Assembly: GCA_026985055.1 (NCBI GenBank)
Contig: JALSQZ010000090.1
Span: 1-61,116, forward strand
Source: Sedimenticola sp.
GTDB taxonomy: Bacteria; Pseudomonadota; Gammaproteobacteria; Chromatiales; Chromatiaceae
Length of the DNA: 61,116 nucleotides
Direction of reading: 5' to 3'
Shown in pieces: positions 53,847 through 61,116 of the stretch (its first letter is position 1; each line of letters opens with the position of its first letter). A program made the translations under genes and the position numbers. Under the pieces are notes generated by a model. That model was not told the origin of the DNA and made no database searches. It saw nothing but the letters and a program-made list of their open reading frames with translations.

Positions 53847-56051
53847 TCAGAATTTCCGCATTTCCATACTCAGGCGCGCAGCCTCTTTCTGGTCGGCAAT
53901 CCTTTCCACCCGTACCGCTGACTGCTTGTAGGCCGGCTGGCGCGAATGGGGATCGAGCAGCCCCAAAGTCAGGCGATTGGCGCAATCATGGAAATGGAAA
54001 GGCAGGAACACCATATTCCTTGGCACCCTGCCCGTGGGCTGGGCCATGACGATGGCATCGGAACGGCGGGATACCAGGCGCACATATTCACCTCGACGGA
54101 TGCCCAGCTCGGCGCACAGGTCCGGATTGATTTCGATAAAGGGTATGGGACTGTATTTGTTGTTGTTGCCAATCTTGCCGGTCTTGGTGCGTCCGTGCCA
54201 ATGCTCGATGAGCCGCCCGGTGTTCAACCACAGGGGATATTCGTCATCCGGCACTTCATTGTTGTCGATGAAAGGCAGAGGAATGAGTTTTGCCCTGCCA
54301 TCAGGGTACTGGAAGCTGGCCGGTTCGGTATAGAGGCGTTTGCCTCCACGCGGCGGCTCTTCCCCCTTTTCCACCTGTGCGGCGGTATAGGGCCATTGCA
54401 CACCCCGCTTCTCTTCCAGCAACTCATGGTTCATGCCGGAAATATCCGCCAGCCGCCCCTTGGACAGTTTTCCCATTTCCAGAAAGATATCGGCCGCTTT
54501 TTCCGGAAAATTCACTTTGCCTTCCTTGTTGAAGCGCTCCGCCATGCGATTGAAGATCCAAAGATCCGGCTTGGCCTGGCCCGGCGGGGTGGCAATGGGC
54601 TTGACCAGATTGATGCGCCGCTCGGTATTGGTCATTACTCCCTCTTTCTCCGCCCAGGTGCCCGCGGGCAAATATACATGGGCATATTGGGCGCTTTCCG
54701 TATCCTCGTAGCTGTCCTGTACAGCACAGAATTCCAGCTTTTCCATGGCCTTGCGGATGCGTGCGGTATTGGGCAGGGAAGACATGGGATTGGTAGCAAT
54801 GAGCCACAGCCCCTTGATCTCTCCGGATTCGATGGCATGGTAGATATCCGTCTGGAACATGCCCCGCTTCTTGGGAAAGAATTCCACATCCACATTCCAG
54901 AATTTGGCGATTTCCTCCCGGTGTTCCGGGATTTCCAGATAACGGTAGTTGGGCAGCCCGGAACAGGAAGACCATTCCCGGGTGCCCATGGCATTGCACT
55001 GCCCGGTGATGGACAGGCTGGTACCGCCGGGCTTGCCGATATTGCCAGTGAGCAGCGCCAGGTTGTTGATGCCGACAACACCATCGGAACCATGGGTGGA
55101 CTGGTTGATGCCCATGGTCCAGATCTGCATGGCAGCACCGGCATTGGCGAAGCGCCGCGCCACATGACGGATGCGGTCTTCGTCTATGCCACAGATCTTC
55201 GCCGCAGTGGTGGGATCGTATTTTTCCACCTCGGCCTTGAGTTCCTCGAAACCATTGGTATTGGCGTCGATGTATTCCTGATCCAGCAGGCCTTCCCTGA
55301 TGATCACATGCATCATGGCGTTCTGCAGCACTACATCCGTGCCGGGTGTGATGGGCAGATGAATGTCGGCATTCTGCGCGAGCATGGTGACCCGGGGATC
55401 GACCACGATCAGGGGAAAGCCTTTTTTCTCCTGGGCTTCCTTCATGCGCCAGTAGATGATGGGGTGCTGCTCCGGCAGGTTGGAACCCCAGGCAATGAGC
55501 AGGTCGGTATGTTCAAAGTCTTCGTAACACCCCGGCGGCCCGTCAGAACCAAAGGAACGCTTGTAACCGGAGACGGCGGACGCCATGCACAAGGTGGTGT
55601 TGCCATCGTAATTGTTGGTGCCGATCAGCCCCCGGGTAAGTTTCCCCAGTGTATAGAACTCCTCGGTGAGCATCTGCCCGGTGGAAATGATGGCAACCGA
55701 ATCGCGCCCGTACTTTGCCTGGATGCGGCGAATTTCATCATGAACCCGATCCAGAGCGGTATCCCAGTCAGTCTCCTGCCAGTCGTCGTGCCAATGATCA
55801 CGTATCTTGGGCACACTGCCGCGACCGGCAGAGTCAAACAGCTCGTGCTCGAAAATACCTTTTAGGCACAGCTTGCCTCGATTCACGTCCGCATCCGCCA
55901 CCCCCCGGGAAGCCACGGGCTTTCCCTGGGCATCCAGGCCAATTTCGATGGAGCAACCGGTGGAACAGTAACCACAGGTAGCGTACTGCCATTCCACCAC
56001 GCCCTTGTCAGCGATCTTGATCGGATTTTTCTTGCTTCGTCCGAATAGCAT
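53847..56051 (-). CDS. Cytoplasmic molybdenum nitrate reductase, NasA/NarB type
   Basis: A 734-residue bis-MGD enzyme. The N-terminal cluster CGYCSTGC with C62 (cysteines 26, 29, 33, 62) and TTLCMASAV (Cys155, the expected Mo ligand) match assimilatory nitrate reductases. DLLIAWGSNLPEQHP and GTREWSSCSGLPNYR also fit. No twin-arginine signal is present, so it works in the cytoplasm. Place in the nirBD-narK module supports nitrate as substrate. It lacks the C-terminal BFD domain seen in some NasA; electrons probably arrive from the DmsBC fusion encoded next. The symbol is left empty because naming differs among species. Confidence 0.87.
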   Translation of the reverse strand: MLFGRSKKNPIKIADKGVVEWQYATCGYCSTGCSIEIGLDAQGKPVASRGVADADVNRGKLCLKGIFEHELFDSAGRGSVPKIRDHWHDDWQETDWDTALDRVHDEIRRIQAKYGRDSVAIISTGQMLTEEFYTLGKLTRGLIGTNNYDGNTTLCMASAVSGYKRSFGSDGPPGCYEDFEHTDLLIAWGSNLPEQHPIIYWRMKEAQEKKGFPLIVVDPRVTMLAQNADIHLPITPGTDVVLQNAMMHVIIREGLLDQEYIDANTNGFEELKAEVEKYDPTTAAKICGIDEDRIRHVARRFANAGAAMQIWTMGINQSTHGSDGVVGINNLALLTGNIGKPGGTSLSITGQCNAMGTREWSSCSGLPNYRYLEIPEHREEIAKFWNVDVEFFPKKRGMFQTDIYHAIESGEIKGLWLIATNPMSSLPNTARIRKAMEKLEFCAVQDSYEDTESAQYAHVYLPAGTWAEKEGVMTNTERRINLVKPIATPPGQAKPDLWIFNRMAERFNKEGKVNFPEKAADIFLEMGKLSKGRLADISGMNHELLEEKRGVQWPYTAAQVEKGEEPPRGGKRLYTEPASFQYPDGRAKLIPLPFIDNNEVPDDEYPLWLNTGRLIEHWHGRTKTGKIGNNNKYSPIPFIEINPDLCAELGIRRGEYVRLVSRRSDAIVMAQPTGRVPRNMVFLPFHFHDCANRLTLGLLDPHSRQPAYKQSAVRVERIADQKEAARLSMEMRKF

Positions 56052-56093
56052 CTGTTCTCACTCAATATTGTGGATTTTTCCCCTGTCCCCGGC

Positions 56094-56113
56094 CCTCTCC
56101 CCAAAGGGAGAGG
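56094..56113 (-). other. 8-bp hairpin between the CBS and nitrate reductase genes
   Basis: CCTCTCCC and GGGAGAGG flank a 4-base loop, in the 83-base gap. No U-tract follows, so it may be an RNA-processing site or a weak pause. Confidence 0.4.
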
Positions 56114-56134
56114 AAGAAGGGCAGGGAGGGTGAC

Positions 56135-56581
56135 TCAGCCTTCCGTCAGGCTCTGATGAAAAATGGCCTTGTGGATATCCCCCAGACTGAGCATGCCAAC
56201 CAGCTTGTCACCCTCGGCTACCGGAATACGGCGAAAGCGATTGTTGGCCATGATGATGGCCGCCTTGAGTACCGGCATATCCGGAGAAACGGTTTTCGCA
56301 CCCCGGGTCATGAGGTCTCCGACCTTGCGGTTCATGATGGATTTGTATTCCCGTGCCTTTTCCTTCAGGTCGATGGTTGCCATACCCTCCATGGCATCCT
56401 CGACACTGGGAAACAACTGGGCCAGCACATCCTTCTCCGCGATAAAGCCAATCAGCTTGTCGCCATCCACTACAGGAAGGCCACTGTAACGGTACAGGCA
56501 CATGAGAGAAGCCACCTCCTGTATGGAGGTGTCTTCCGTCACACTACGCGCGCCCTTTGTCATTACGTCTCTTACCAACAT
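56135..56581 (-). CDS. Two-CBS-domain protein in the nitrate assimilation operon
   Basis: A 148-residue soluble protein made of two CBS motifs. The first has VRDVMTKGARSVTEDTSIQEVASLMCLYRYSGLPVVD; the second has VGDLMTRGAKTVSPDMPVLKAAIIMANNRFRRIPVAE. CBS pairs bind adenosyl ligands such as AMP, ATP or SAM and act as energy sensors. It is encoded between nirD and the nitrate reductase gene, so it may tune that enzyme; no such pairing is known to me. Start ATG 56581. Confidence 0.9.
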   Translation of the reverse strand: MLVRDVMTKGARSVTEDTSIQEVASLMCLYRYSGLPVVDGDKLIGFIAEKDVLAQLFPSVEDAMEGMATIDLKEKAREYKSIMNRKVGDLMTRGAKTVSPDMPVLKAAIIMANNRFRRIPVAEGDKLVGMLSLGDIHKAIFHQSLTEG

Positions 56582-56641
56582 GTCTCAAACCTCAGTCCTG
56601 ATTTCAGGCGCCGTCTTCCGTGGACGACAGCCTGAACAAAT

Positions 56642-56950
56642 TTACAATTGGACATACACTATCCCGTCTTCCACCTTGGCCGCATAGGTATTGGTGCAAC
56701 CTTCATCCGGCCCCAGTGCCTCACCGGATTCCAGATCGATTTTCCAGTTGTGCAGGGGACAAGTCACGGTATGCCCTGCGACGATTCCCTGGGAGAGAGG
56801 ACCATTCTTGTGCGGACAGGCGTCACGCACGGCAAATACCTGATCATCACTGGCGCGGAACACAGCGATGCTGCCATCTTCAATTTCCACCACGCGGGAA
56901 CCCAGCCGGGGAATATCTTCCAGGGGGGCGATCTTTTTCCAGTCAGTCAT
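56642..56950 (-). CDS. nirD: Nitrite reductase small subunit NirD (Rieske type)
   Basis: A 102-residue cytoplasmic Rieske-like protein. The [2Fe-2S] ligands are in CPHKNGPLSQG and CPLHNWKIDLESG. It is the small partner of NirB in NADH-dependent reduction of nitrite to ammonium. Many NirD lack the cluster ligands, but here all four are present. It is 276 bases from nirB, far more than usual; a tandem repeat block fills most of the gap. Confidence 0.93.
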   Translation of the reverse strand: MTDWKKIAPLEDIPRLGSRVVEIEDGSIAVFRASDDQVFAVRDACPHKNGPLSQGIVAGHTVTCPLHNWKIDLESGEALGPDEGCTNTYAAKVEDGIVYVQL

Positions 56951-57010
56951 TTTTTGCTACTCCGTTGCCGAAACCGGTTCCGGCAAAAATTTCATTGTGT
57001 CCGAACCAAA

Positions 57011-57240
57011 CGCTCAGGCACTGATCTTCTACAAGGTTGAAGTGGTGTCAGAGACACCACTCACCAGCATCCGAACCAGCCCGCTCAGGCGCTGATCTCC
57101 TACAAGGCTGAAGTGGTGTCAGAGACACCACTCACCAGCATCCGAACCAGCCCGCTCAGGCGCTGATCTCCTACAAGGCTGAAGTGGTGTCAGAGACACC
57201 GCCCACCAACTTCCAAACCAGCCCGCTCAGGCGCTGATCT
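57011..57240 (-). repeat. 71-bp tandem repeat with a hairpin in each unit (3.2 copies)
   Basis: Units start at 57011, 57082 and 57153; a fourth, 17 bases long, at 57224 runs into nirB. Each full unit contains AGTGGTGTC AGA GACACCACT, a 9-bp stem; hairpins at 57041-57061, 57112-57132 and 57183-57203, the last with one changed base. The unit also contains the last nirB codons and its stop, so it arose by duplication of the nirB 3' end. Confidence 0.85.
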
Positions 57241-59662
57241 TCAAGGGTACGAATTCATGGGCGGCTTCGCCTTCGGCGCGGGCTTTCCAGGGATCCACCT
57301 GAGCGACTTTCTGTCCGATCTTGAAGCGCTCGTACAAGGCCTTGCGCTCTTCTTCATCATCCAGTATCCGCTCTTTGATATAAGCCAGCCCGACACGCTC
57401 GACCCAGGGTGCGGTACGCTCCAGGTAATGAGCCTCTTCCCGGTACATCTGGGTGAAGGCGCCGCAGTATTCCAGCACTTCCTCTTCCGTATCCACCTTG
57501 CACAGCAGATCGGTAACACGCACCTTGATGCCGCCATTGCCGCCGATATGCAGTTCGTAACCCGAATCCACGCAAACCACGCCAAAATCCTTGATGGTGG
57601 CCTCGGCACAGTTACGCGGACAACCGGAAACCGCAAGTTTGAACTTGTGCGGCATCCAGGAACCCCAGGTCAGTTCTTCCAGTTGCACGCCAAGACCGGT
57701 GGAATCCTGGGTGCCGAAGCGGCACCATTTCTTGCCTGCGCAAGTCTTGACCGTACGCATGGCCTTGCCATAGGCATGACCGGAAACAAAACCCGCGTCG
57801 GAAAGGTCTTTCCACATCAGGGGCAGATCTTCCTTCTTAACGCCAAACAGGTCGATGCGCTGGCCGCCGGTTACCTTCATTTCAGGTACATTGTATTTTT
57901 CGCAGACCTCGGCAATGGCGCGCAGATCCGACGGCGTACACAGGCCGCCGAACATGCGCGGCACCACAGAATAGGTTCCGTCCTTCTGGATGTTGCCATG
58001 GGCCCGCTCGTTGATGAAGCGGGACTGGGGGTCGTCGTGGTATTCCTCGGGCCAGCGCGCCAGCAGATAGTAGTTCAAAGCAGGTCGGCAGGTGGCGCAG
58101 CCGTCCGGAGTTTTCCATTCCAGGAAGTCGAATACGGCGCGCATGTCCTTGAGCTCATGTTCAGCGATGGCCCGAATCACTTCGTCATGGGAATGTTCGG
58201 TACAGGCGCACACGGGTTTCTTGCTCGGTTTCTCTTCATAACCTTCACCCACGGTACTGGACAAAATGGCCTCCACCAGGCCGGTGCAGGAACCGCAGGA
58301 AGCCGAGGCCTTGGTGTGTGCGCGCACATCATCCAGGGTAAAAAGCCCCTTGGTCTGAATGGCGTTGACGATATCGCCTTTGGTGACCCCGTTGCAGCCA
58401 CAGATCTCGGCATCGTCGGAGAGGGCGGCGACACGTGTTTCATCACCATGACCGGCATCCCCCAGATCATGCTGGCCGAACAGTATGCTGCTGCGGAAGC
58501 CGGAGATATCCGTGCCCTCGCGCAGCAGCTGGAAGTACCAGGTACCATCCATGGTGTCGCCGAACATGACCGCGCCCCGGATACGGTTGTCCCGCACCAC
58601 CAGCTTCTTGTAGACATTTTGCGCCGGATCCTGCAGGACCAGGGTTTCATCCCCATCCTCCTCATTGAATTCTCCCGCCGAGAACAGGTCGATACCGGTA
58701 ACCTTTAGCTTGGTGGAAGTCACCGAGCCTTCGTAACGGGCAATCCCCATCTTCGCCAGATGATTGGCCGCGACCTTGGCCTGCTCGAACAAGGGAGCGA
58801 CCAGGCCATAGCACTCGCCGCGATGCTGCACACATTCACCTACGGCATAGATGCGGGGATCGTAGGTTTGCATAGTGTCATTCACCACCACCCCGCGCTC
58901 ACAGTAAAGCCCGGCCTTTTGCGCGAGATCCATGTTGGCACGGATGCCCACGGCCATGACGACCAGGTCGGCCTCGATTTCCTCGCCATCGGCGAAACGC
59001 AGACCGGTGACATGATCCTCACCCAGCACTTCTGCTGTCTGGGTCTCCATGAGAAACTTCAGTCCCTTTTCTTCCAGGGATTTGCGCAGCATTTCAGCAG
59101 CCGGCCTGTCCAGTTGCCGCTCCATGAGAATGTCCATGAGATGTACCACGGTCACATCCATGCCATTGAGTTGCAGGCCATTGGCCGCCTCCAGCCCCAG
59201 CAGACCGCCACCGATGACTACCGCCTTGTTCCCGGTTTTTGCCGCTTCCAGCATGGCATCCACATCAGCAATGTCACGAAAACCAATGACGCCGGGCAGA
59301 TCGGAACCGGGAACCGGGATGATGAAAGGATTGGAACCGGTGGCCAGCAACAGGCGGTCATAGGGCACTTCCAGGCCGGACTGAGCGATCACCTTGCGGT
59401 TTACGCGGTCGATTTCCACCACGGGATCACCCGTGTGCAGGGTGATGCCGTTGTCCTCATACCAGCGGCGGTCATTGAGTATGATCTCGTCGATGCTTTT
59501 CTCCCCGGCCAGAACCGGAGAGAGCATGATGCGGTTGTAGTTGGGATAGGGCTCGGCACCGAAAACGGTGATCTCGTACTCTTGCGGCGCAAGCTTGAGC
59601 AGCTCTTCCAGGGTGCGCACACCCGCCATGCCGTTTCCTACCAGTACCAGACGTTCTTTCAT
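57227..59662 (-). CDS. nirB: NADH-dependent nitrite reductase large subunit NirB
   Basis: An 811-residue cytoplasmic enzyme that reduces nitrite to ammonium. Residues 1-400 bind FAD and NADH (LVLVGNGMAGVRTLEELL, VIGGGLLGLEAANGL). A BFD-like [2Fe-2S] domain has CGCNGVTKGDIV and CGSCTGLV (about 410-460). The siroheme-[4Fe-4S] domain has CAGKKWCRFGTQDS and SGCPRNCAEA (about 625-680). Length and order are standard. It is the first gene after the sigma-54 promoter at 59736-59751, and leads the nirD-CBS-nitrate reductase-DmsBC run. Confidence 0.97.
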   Translation of the reverse strand: MKERLVLVGNGMAGVRTLEELLKLAPQEYEITVFGAEPYPNYNRIMLSPVLAGEKSIDEIILNDRRWYEDNGITLHTGDPVVEIDRVNRKVIAQSGLEVPYDRLLLATGSNPFIIPVPGSDLPGVIGFRDIADVDAMLEAAKTGNKAVVIGGGLLGLEAANGLQLNGMDVTVVHLMDILMERQLDRPAAEMLRKSLEEKGLKFLMETQTAEVLGEDHVTGLRFADGEEIEADLVVMAVGIRANMDLAQKAGLYCERGVVVNDTMQTYDPRIYAVGECVQHRGECYGLVAPLFEQAKVAANHLAKMGIARYEGSVTSTKLKVTGIDLFSAGEFNEEDGDETLVLQDPAQNVYKKLVVRDNRIRGAVMFGDTMDGTWYFQLLREGTDISGFRSSILFGQHDLGDAGHGDETRVAALSDDAEICGCNGVTKGDIVNAIQTKGLFTLDDVRAHTKASASCGSCTGLVEAILSSTVGEGYEEKPSKKPVCACTEHSHDEVIRAIAEHELKDMRAVFDFLEWKTPDGCATCRPALNYYLLARWPEEYHDDPQSRFINERAHGNIQKDGTYSVVPRMFGGLCTPSDLRAIAEVCEKYNVPEMKVTGGQRIDLFGVKKEDLPLMWKDLSDAGFVSGHAYGKAMRTVKTCAGKKWCRFGTQDSTGLGVQLEELTWGSWMPHKFKLAVSGCPRNCAEATIKDFGVVCVDSGYELHIGGNGGIKVRVTDLLCKVDTEEEVLEYCGAFTQMYREEAHYLERTAPWVERVGLAYIKERILDDEEERKALYERFKIGQKVAQVDPWKARAEGEAAHEFVPLKISA

Positions 59663-59735
59663 GGGGCTTCCTCTTGGAGATTTTTAGCCTGGAAAGCCGG
59701 CGCCTTCCAGCTGTACTTCTGTTGGCCCGAACTAA

Positions 59736-59751
59736 TGCAAGTACCTTGCCA
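59736..59751 (-). promoter_or_regulatory. Sigma-54 promoter for nirB
   Basis: On the minus strand TGGCAA (59751-59746), five bases and TTGCA (59740-59736) match the -24/-12 consensus TGGCAC-N5-TTGCA at all but one position. The start would be near 59725, about 63 bases before the nirB ATG. Confidence 0.75.
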
Positions 59752-59837
59752 ACCCCCAAGATATAACATCAACACACTGTTTTTATTTGTATTTTTTTGT
59801 TTTATCAATAACAACCAAAAGTCACTACCGGTAATCC

Positions 59838-59852
59838 GCACCAGTTTGGTGC
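59838..59852. promoter_or_regulatory. NtrC-type enhancer site
   Basis: GCACCA-GTT-TGGTGC is a perfect dyad and equals the core of the NtrC consensus TGCACCA-N3-TGGTGCA. It lies about 87 bases from the nirB and 127 from the narK -24 element, a normal enhancer distance for both. The whole nirB-narK gap (59663-60038) holds no gene. Confidence 0.75.
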
Positions 59853-59978
59853 CATCTGCCAGGCAACAGGCACATAAATGTATCAGCATTTCCTAATGAA
59901 AACGGACGGCAATGGTTCCTGGCCCGATCATCCATATAAACAGTATATTTTTCACGGGAAATCCCTATTCGGAAAACA

Positions 59979-59994
59979 TGGCACGCTTCATGCT
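59979..59994 (+). promoter_or_regulatory. Sigma-54 promoter for narK
   Basis: TGGCAC (59979-59984), five bases, then ATGCT (59990-59994), with GG and GC at the required 12-base distance. The start would be near 60005, 34 bases before the ATG. Confidence 0.72.
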
Positions 59995-60038
59995 TGATAT
60001 CCGGCAGTGATCGTTGTAATCCCCAACAGGAGTCAAAA

Positions 60039-61116
60039 ATGTCGGAAGCAAAACTCAACCTGTTTTCATTCAGCGGCAAGATCAGAACCTTGCACCTGAC
60101 CTGGTTCGCCTTCTTCCTCACCTTCATGGTGTGGTTCAACCACGCCCCCCTGATGGCGGCCATTCAGGAAACCTTCAACCTCAGCAAACAGGAAGTGAAA
60201 GCGCTGCTCATCGTCAACGTGGCGTTGACCATTCCGGCGCGCATCGTCATCGGCATGCTGGTGGACAAATACGGGCCCCGGCTGATCTTTTCCGGTCTGC
60301 TGTTCATTTCCAGCATCATCTGTTTCTTCTTCGCCATGGCGGACTCCTACCAGATGCTCCTGGCCACCCGTTTCGCCCTGGGTTTCGTGGGCGCCGGTTT
60401 CGTCATCGGCATCCGCATGATCGGCGAATGGTTCCCGGCCAAGCAGGTGGGCGTGGCGGAAGGCATCTATGGCGGCTGGGGCAATTTCGGATCCGCCGCG
60501 TCCGCCATGCTGCTGCCTACCCTGGCGCTGATGTATGGTGGTGAAAACGGCTGGCGCTATGCCATCGCCACCACCGGCGCCATCGCCCTGCTGTATTCCT
60601 TCATCTATTTCAAGCTGGCGCGCAATACCCCCAAGGGTTCTACCTATTTCAAGCCGAAGAAGACGGGCGCCATGGAAGTGACCAGCAAAGGCGATTTCTT
60701 TTTCTACCTGCTGATGAACATTCCCATGTATGCGGCGCTGGCAGTGCTGGCCTGGAAGCTGGGCCCGGCCAACCTGAACATCATCGGCGCCGGCGCCACC
60801 GACAGCATCTATATCGGCCTGTTCCTGCTCCACCTGTATCAGGCCTCCCAGGTGTGGCGCATCAACAAGCATGTGTTCACGGAAGAAGTGCCCGAGATCC
60901 ATCGCTACAAGTTCAAGCAGGTGGCGATCCTGGATCTGGCCTATTTCGTAACCTTCGGTTCGGAACTGGCAGTGGTTTCCATGCTCCCCATGTTCTTCAA
61001 GAACACCTTTGACCTGAGCATGGTGCAGGCCGGCCTGCTGGCTTCCGGTTTTGCTTTCATGAACCTGGCTGCCCGCCCCTTTGGCGGCCTGTTCAGCGAC
61101 AAGTTCGGACGCAAGA
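60039..61116 (+). CDS. narK: Nitrate/nitrite MFS transporter NarK type, 3' end beyond window
   Basis: The first 359 residues of a 12-helix major facilitator. The N-terminal helix has [21 protein letters not shown], followed by [17 protein letters not shown] and [41 protein letters not shown], the nitrate signature. The NasA/NarK1 group imports nitrate. The end reads [14 protein letters not shown], the second-half MFS loop. CAGGAG gives a good ribosome site. It is divergent from nirB, with which it shares the NtrC site. Confidence 0.92.
   Translation, partial: MSEAKLNLFSFSGKIRTLHLTWFAFFLTFMVWFNHAPLMAAIQETFNLSKQEVKALLIVNVALTIPARIVIGMLVDKYGPRLIFSGLLFISSIICFFFAMADSYQMLLATRFALGFVGAGFVIGIRMIGEWFPAKQVGVAEGIYGGWGNFGSAASAMLLPTLALMYGGENGWRYAIATTGAIALLYSFIYFKLARNTPKGSTYFKPKKTGAMEVTSKGDFFFYLLMNIPMYAALAVLAWKLGPANLNIIGAGATDSIYIGLFLLHLYQASQVWRINKHVFTEEVPEIHRYKFKQVAILDLAYFVTFGSELAVVSMLPMFFKNTFDLSMVQAGLLASGFAFMNLAARPFGGLFSDKFGRK

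Noticed and set aside
57011..57240. CRISPR-like array
   Set aside because: The units are directly adjacent and wholly repeated, with no unique spacers and no cas genes.
59825..60163. A 112-codon minus-strand frame in the nirB-narK gap
   Set aside because: It overlaps the NtrC site, the narK promoter and the narK start, and shows no protein-like pattern.

Overview
The window is a gene-dense piece of a Gram-negative, probably gammaproteobacterial chromosome. The EF-P/EpmA/EpmB set, DjlA, SirB, NadA and NirBD all look gammaproteobacterial. The density of c-type cytochromes, a nitrous oxide reductase cluster and an almost complete menaquinone pathway suggest a facultatively anaerobic, possibly sulfur-oxidising chemolithotroph. 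That lifestyle is inference: no sulfur-oxidation gene lies in the window. I recognised no tRNA, rRNA, CRISPR array, transposase or phage gene.

Left part (1-20,900) is mostly housekeeping and signalling. It holds epmA (partial), efp and divergent epmB; then a c-di-GMP pair, an atypical PilZ-like protein and a FimX-like degenerate GGDEF/EAL protein; then a minus-strand group with a ParA-like ATPase, a Met-rich coiled-coil membrane protein and a PF06189 5'-nucleotidase. An RND efflux operon follows (SCP2-like protein, adaptor, and a permease with a histone-H1-like Lys/Ala tail). The plus-strand run contains a dynamin-like GTPase, a ROK kinase, nadA, sirB, a DUF6524 protein, yegP and djlA.

Centre: a 1302-residue secreted kelch-repeat/S-layer-homology protein (20,953-24,861) has poly-G tracts in its coding strand. 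Beside it is a 282-bp nested inverted-repeat element (25,039-25,320) that can fold as a three-way junction.

The core (25,534-46,825) is a respiratory island. On the minus strand, reading right to left: clade-II-type nosZ with a Sec signal, three c-type cytochrome genes (one a NapC-diheme fusion), nosB, nosD, nosG, nosH, nosF, nosL, nosY, a small unknown, then menF, menD, menB, menA, sppA and a hypothetical. menC and menI diverge from nosZ across an FNR-type box, and menE follows convergently, preceded by mobB. N2O respiration and the synthesis of its likely electron donor, menaquinol, are therefore encoded together. NosGH would pass menaquinol electrons through the cytochromes to NosZ.

The right part (48,822-61,116) starts with a heme-containing GGDEF/EAL sensor and a small unknown gene. 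Next is a nitrate assimilation module on the minus strand: nirB, nirD, a CBS protein, a cytoplasmic NasA-like nitrate reductase and a DmsB-DmsC fusion that could tether it to the quinone pool. The divergent narK is cut by the window end. The nirB-narK gap carries two sigma-54 promoters with a near-perfect NtrC site between them, so this module is probably nitrogen-controlled. The nirB-nirD gap holds a 71-bp tandem repeat, each unit with a hairpin.
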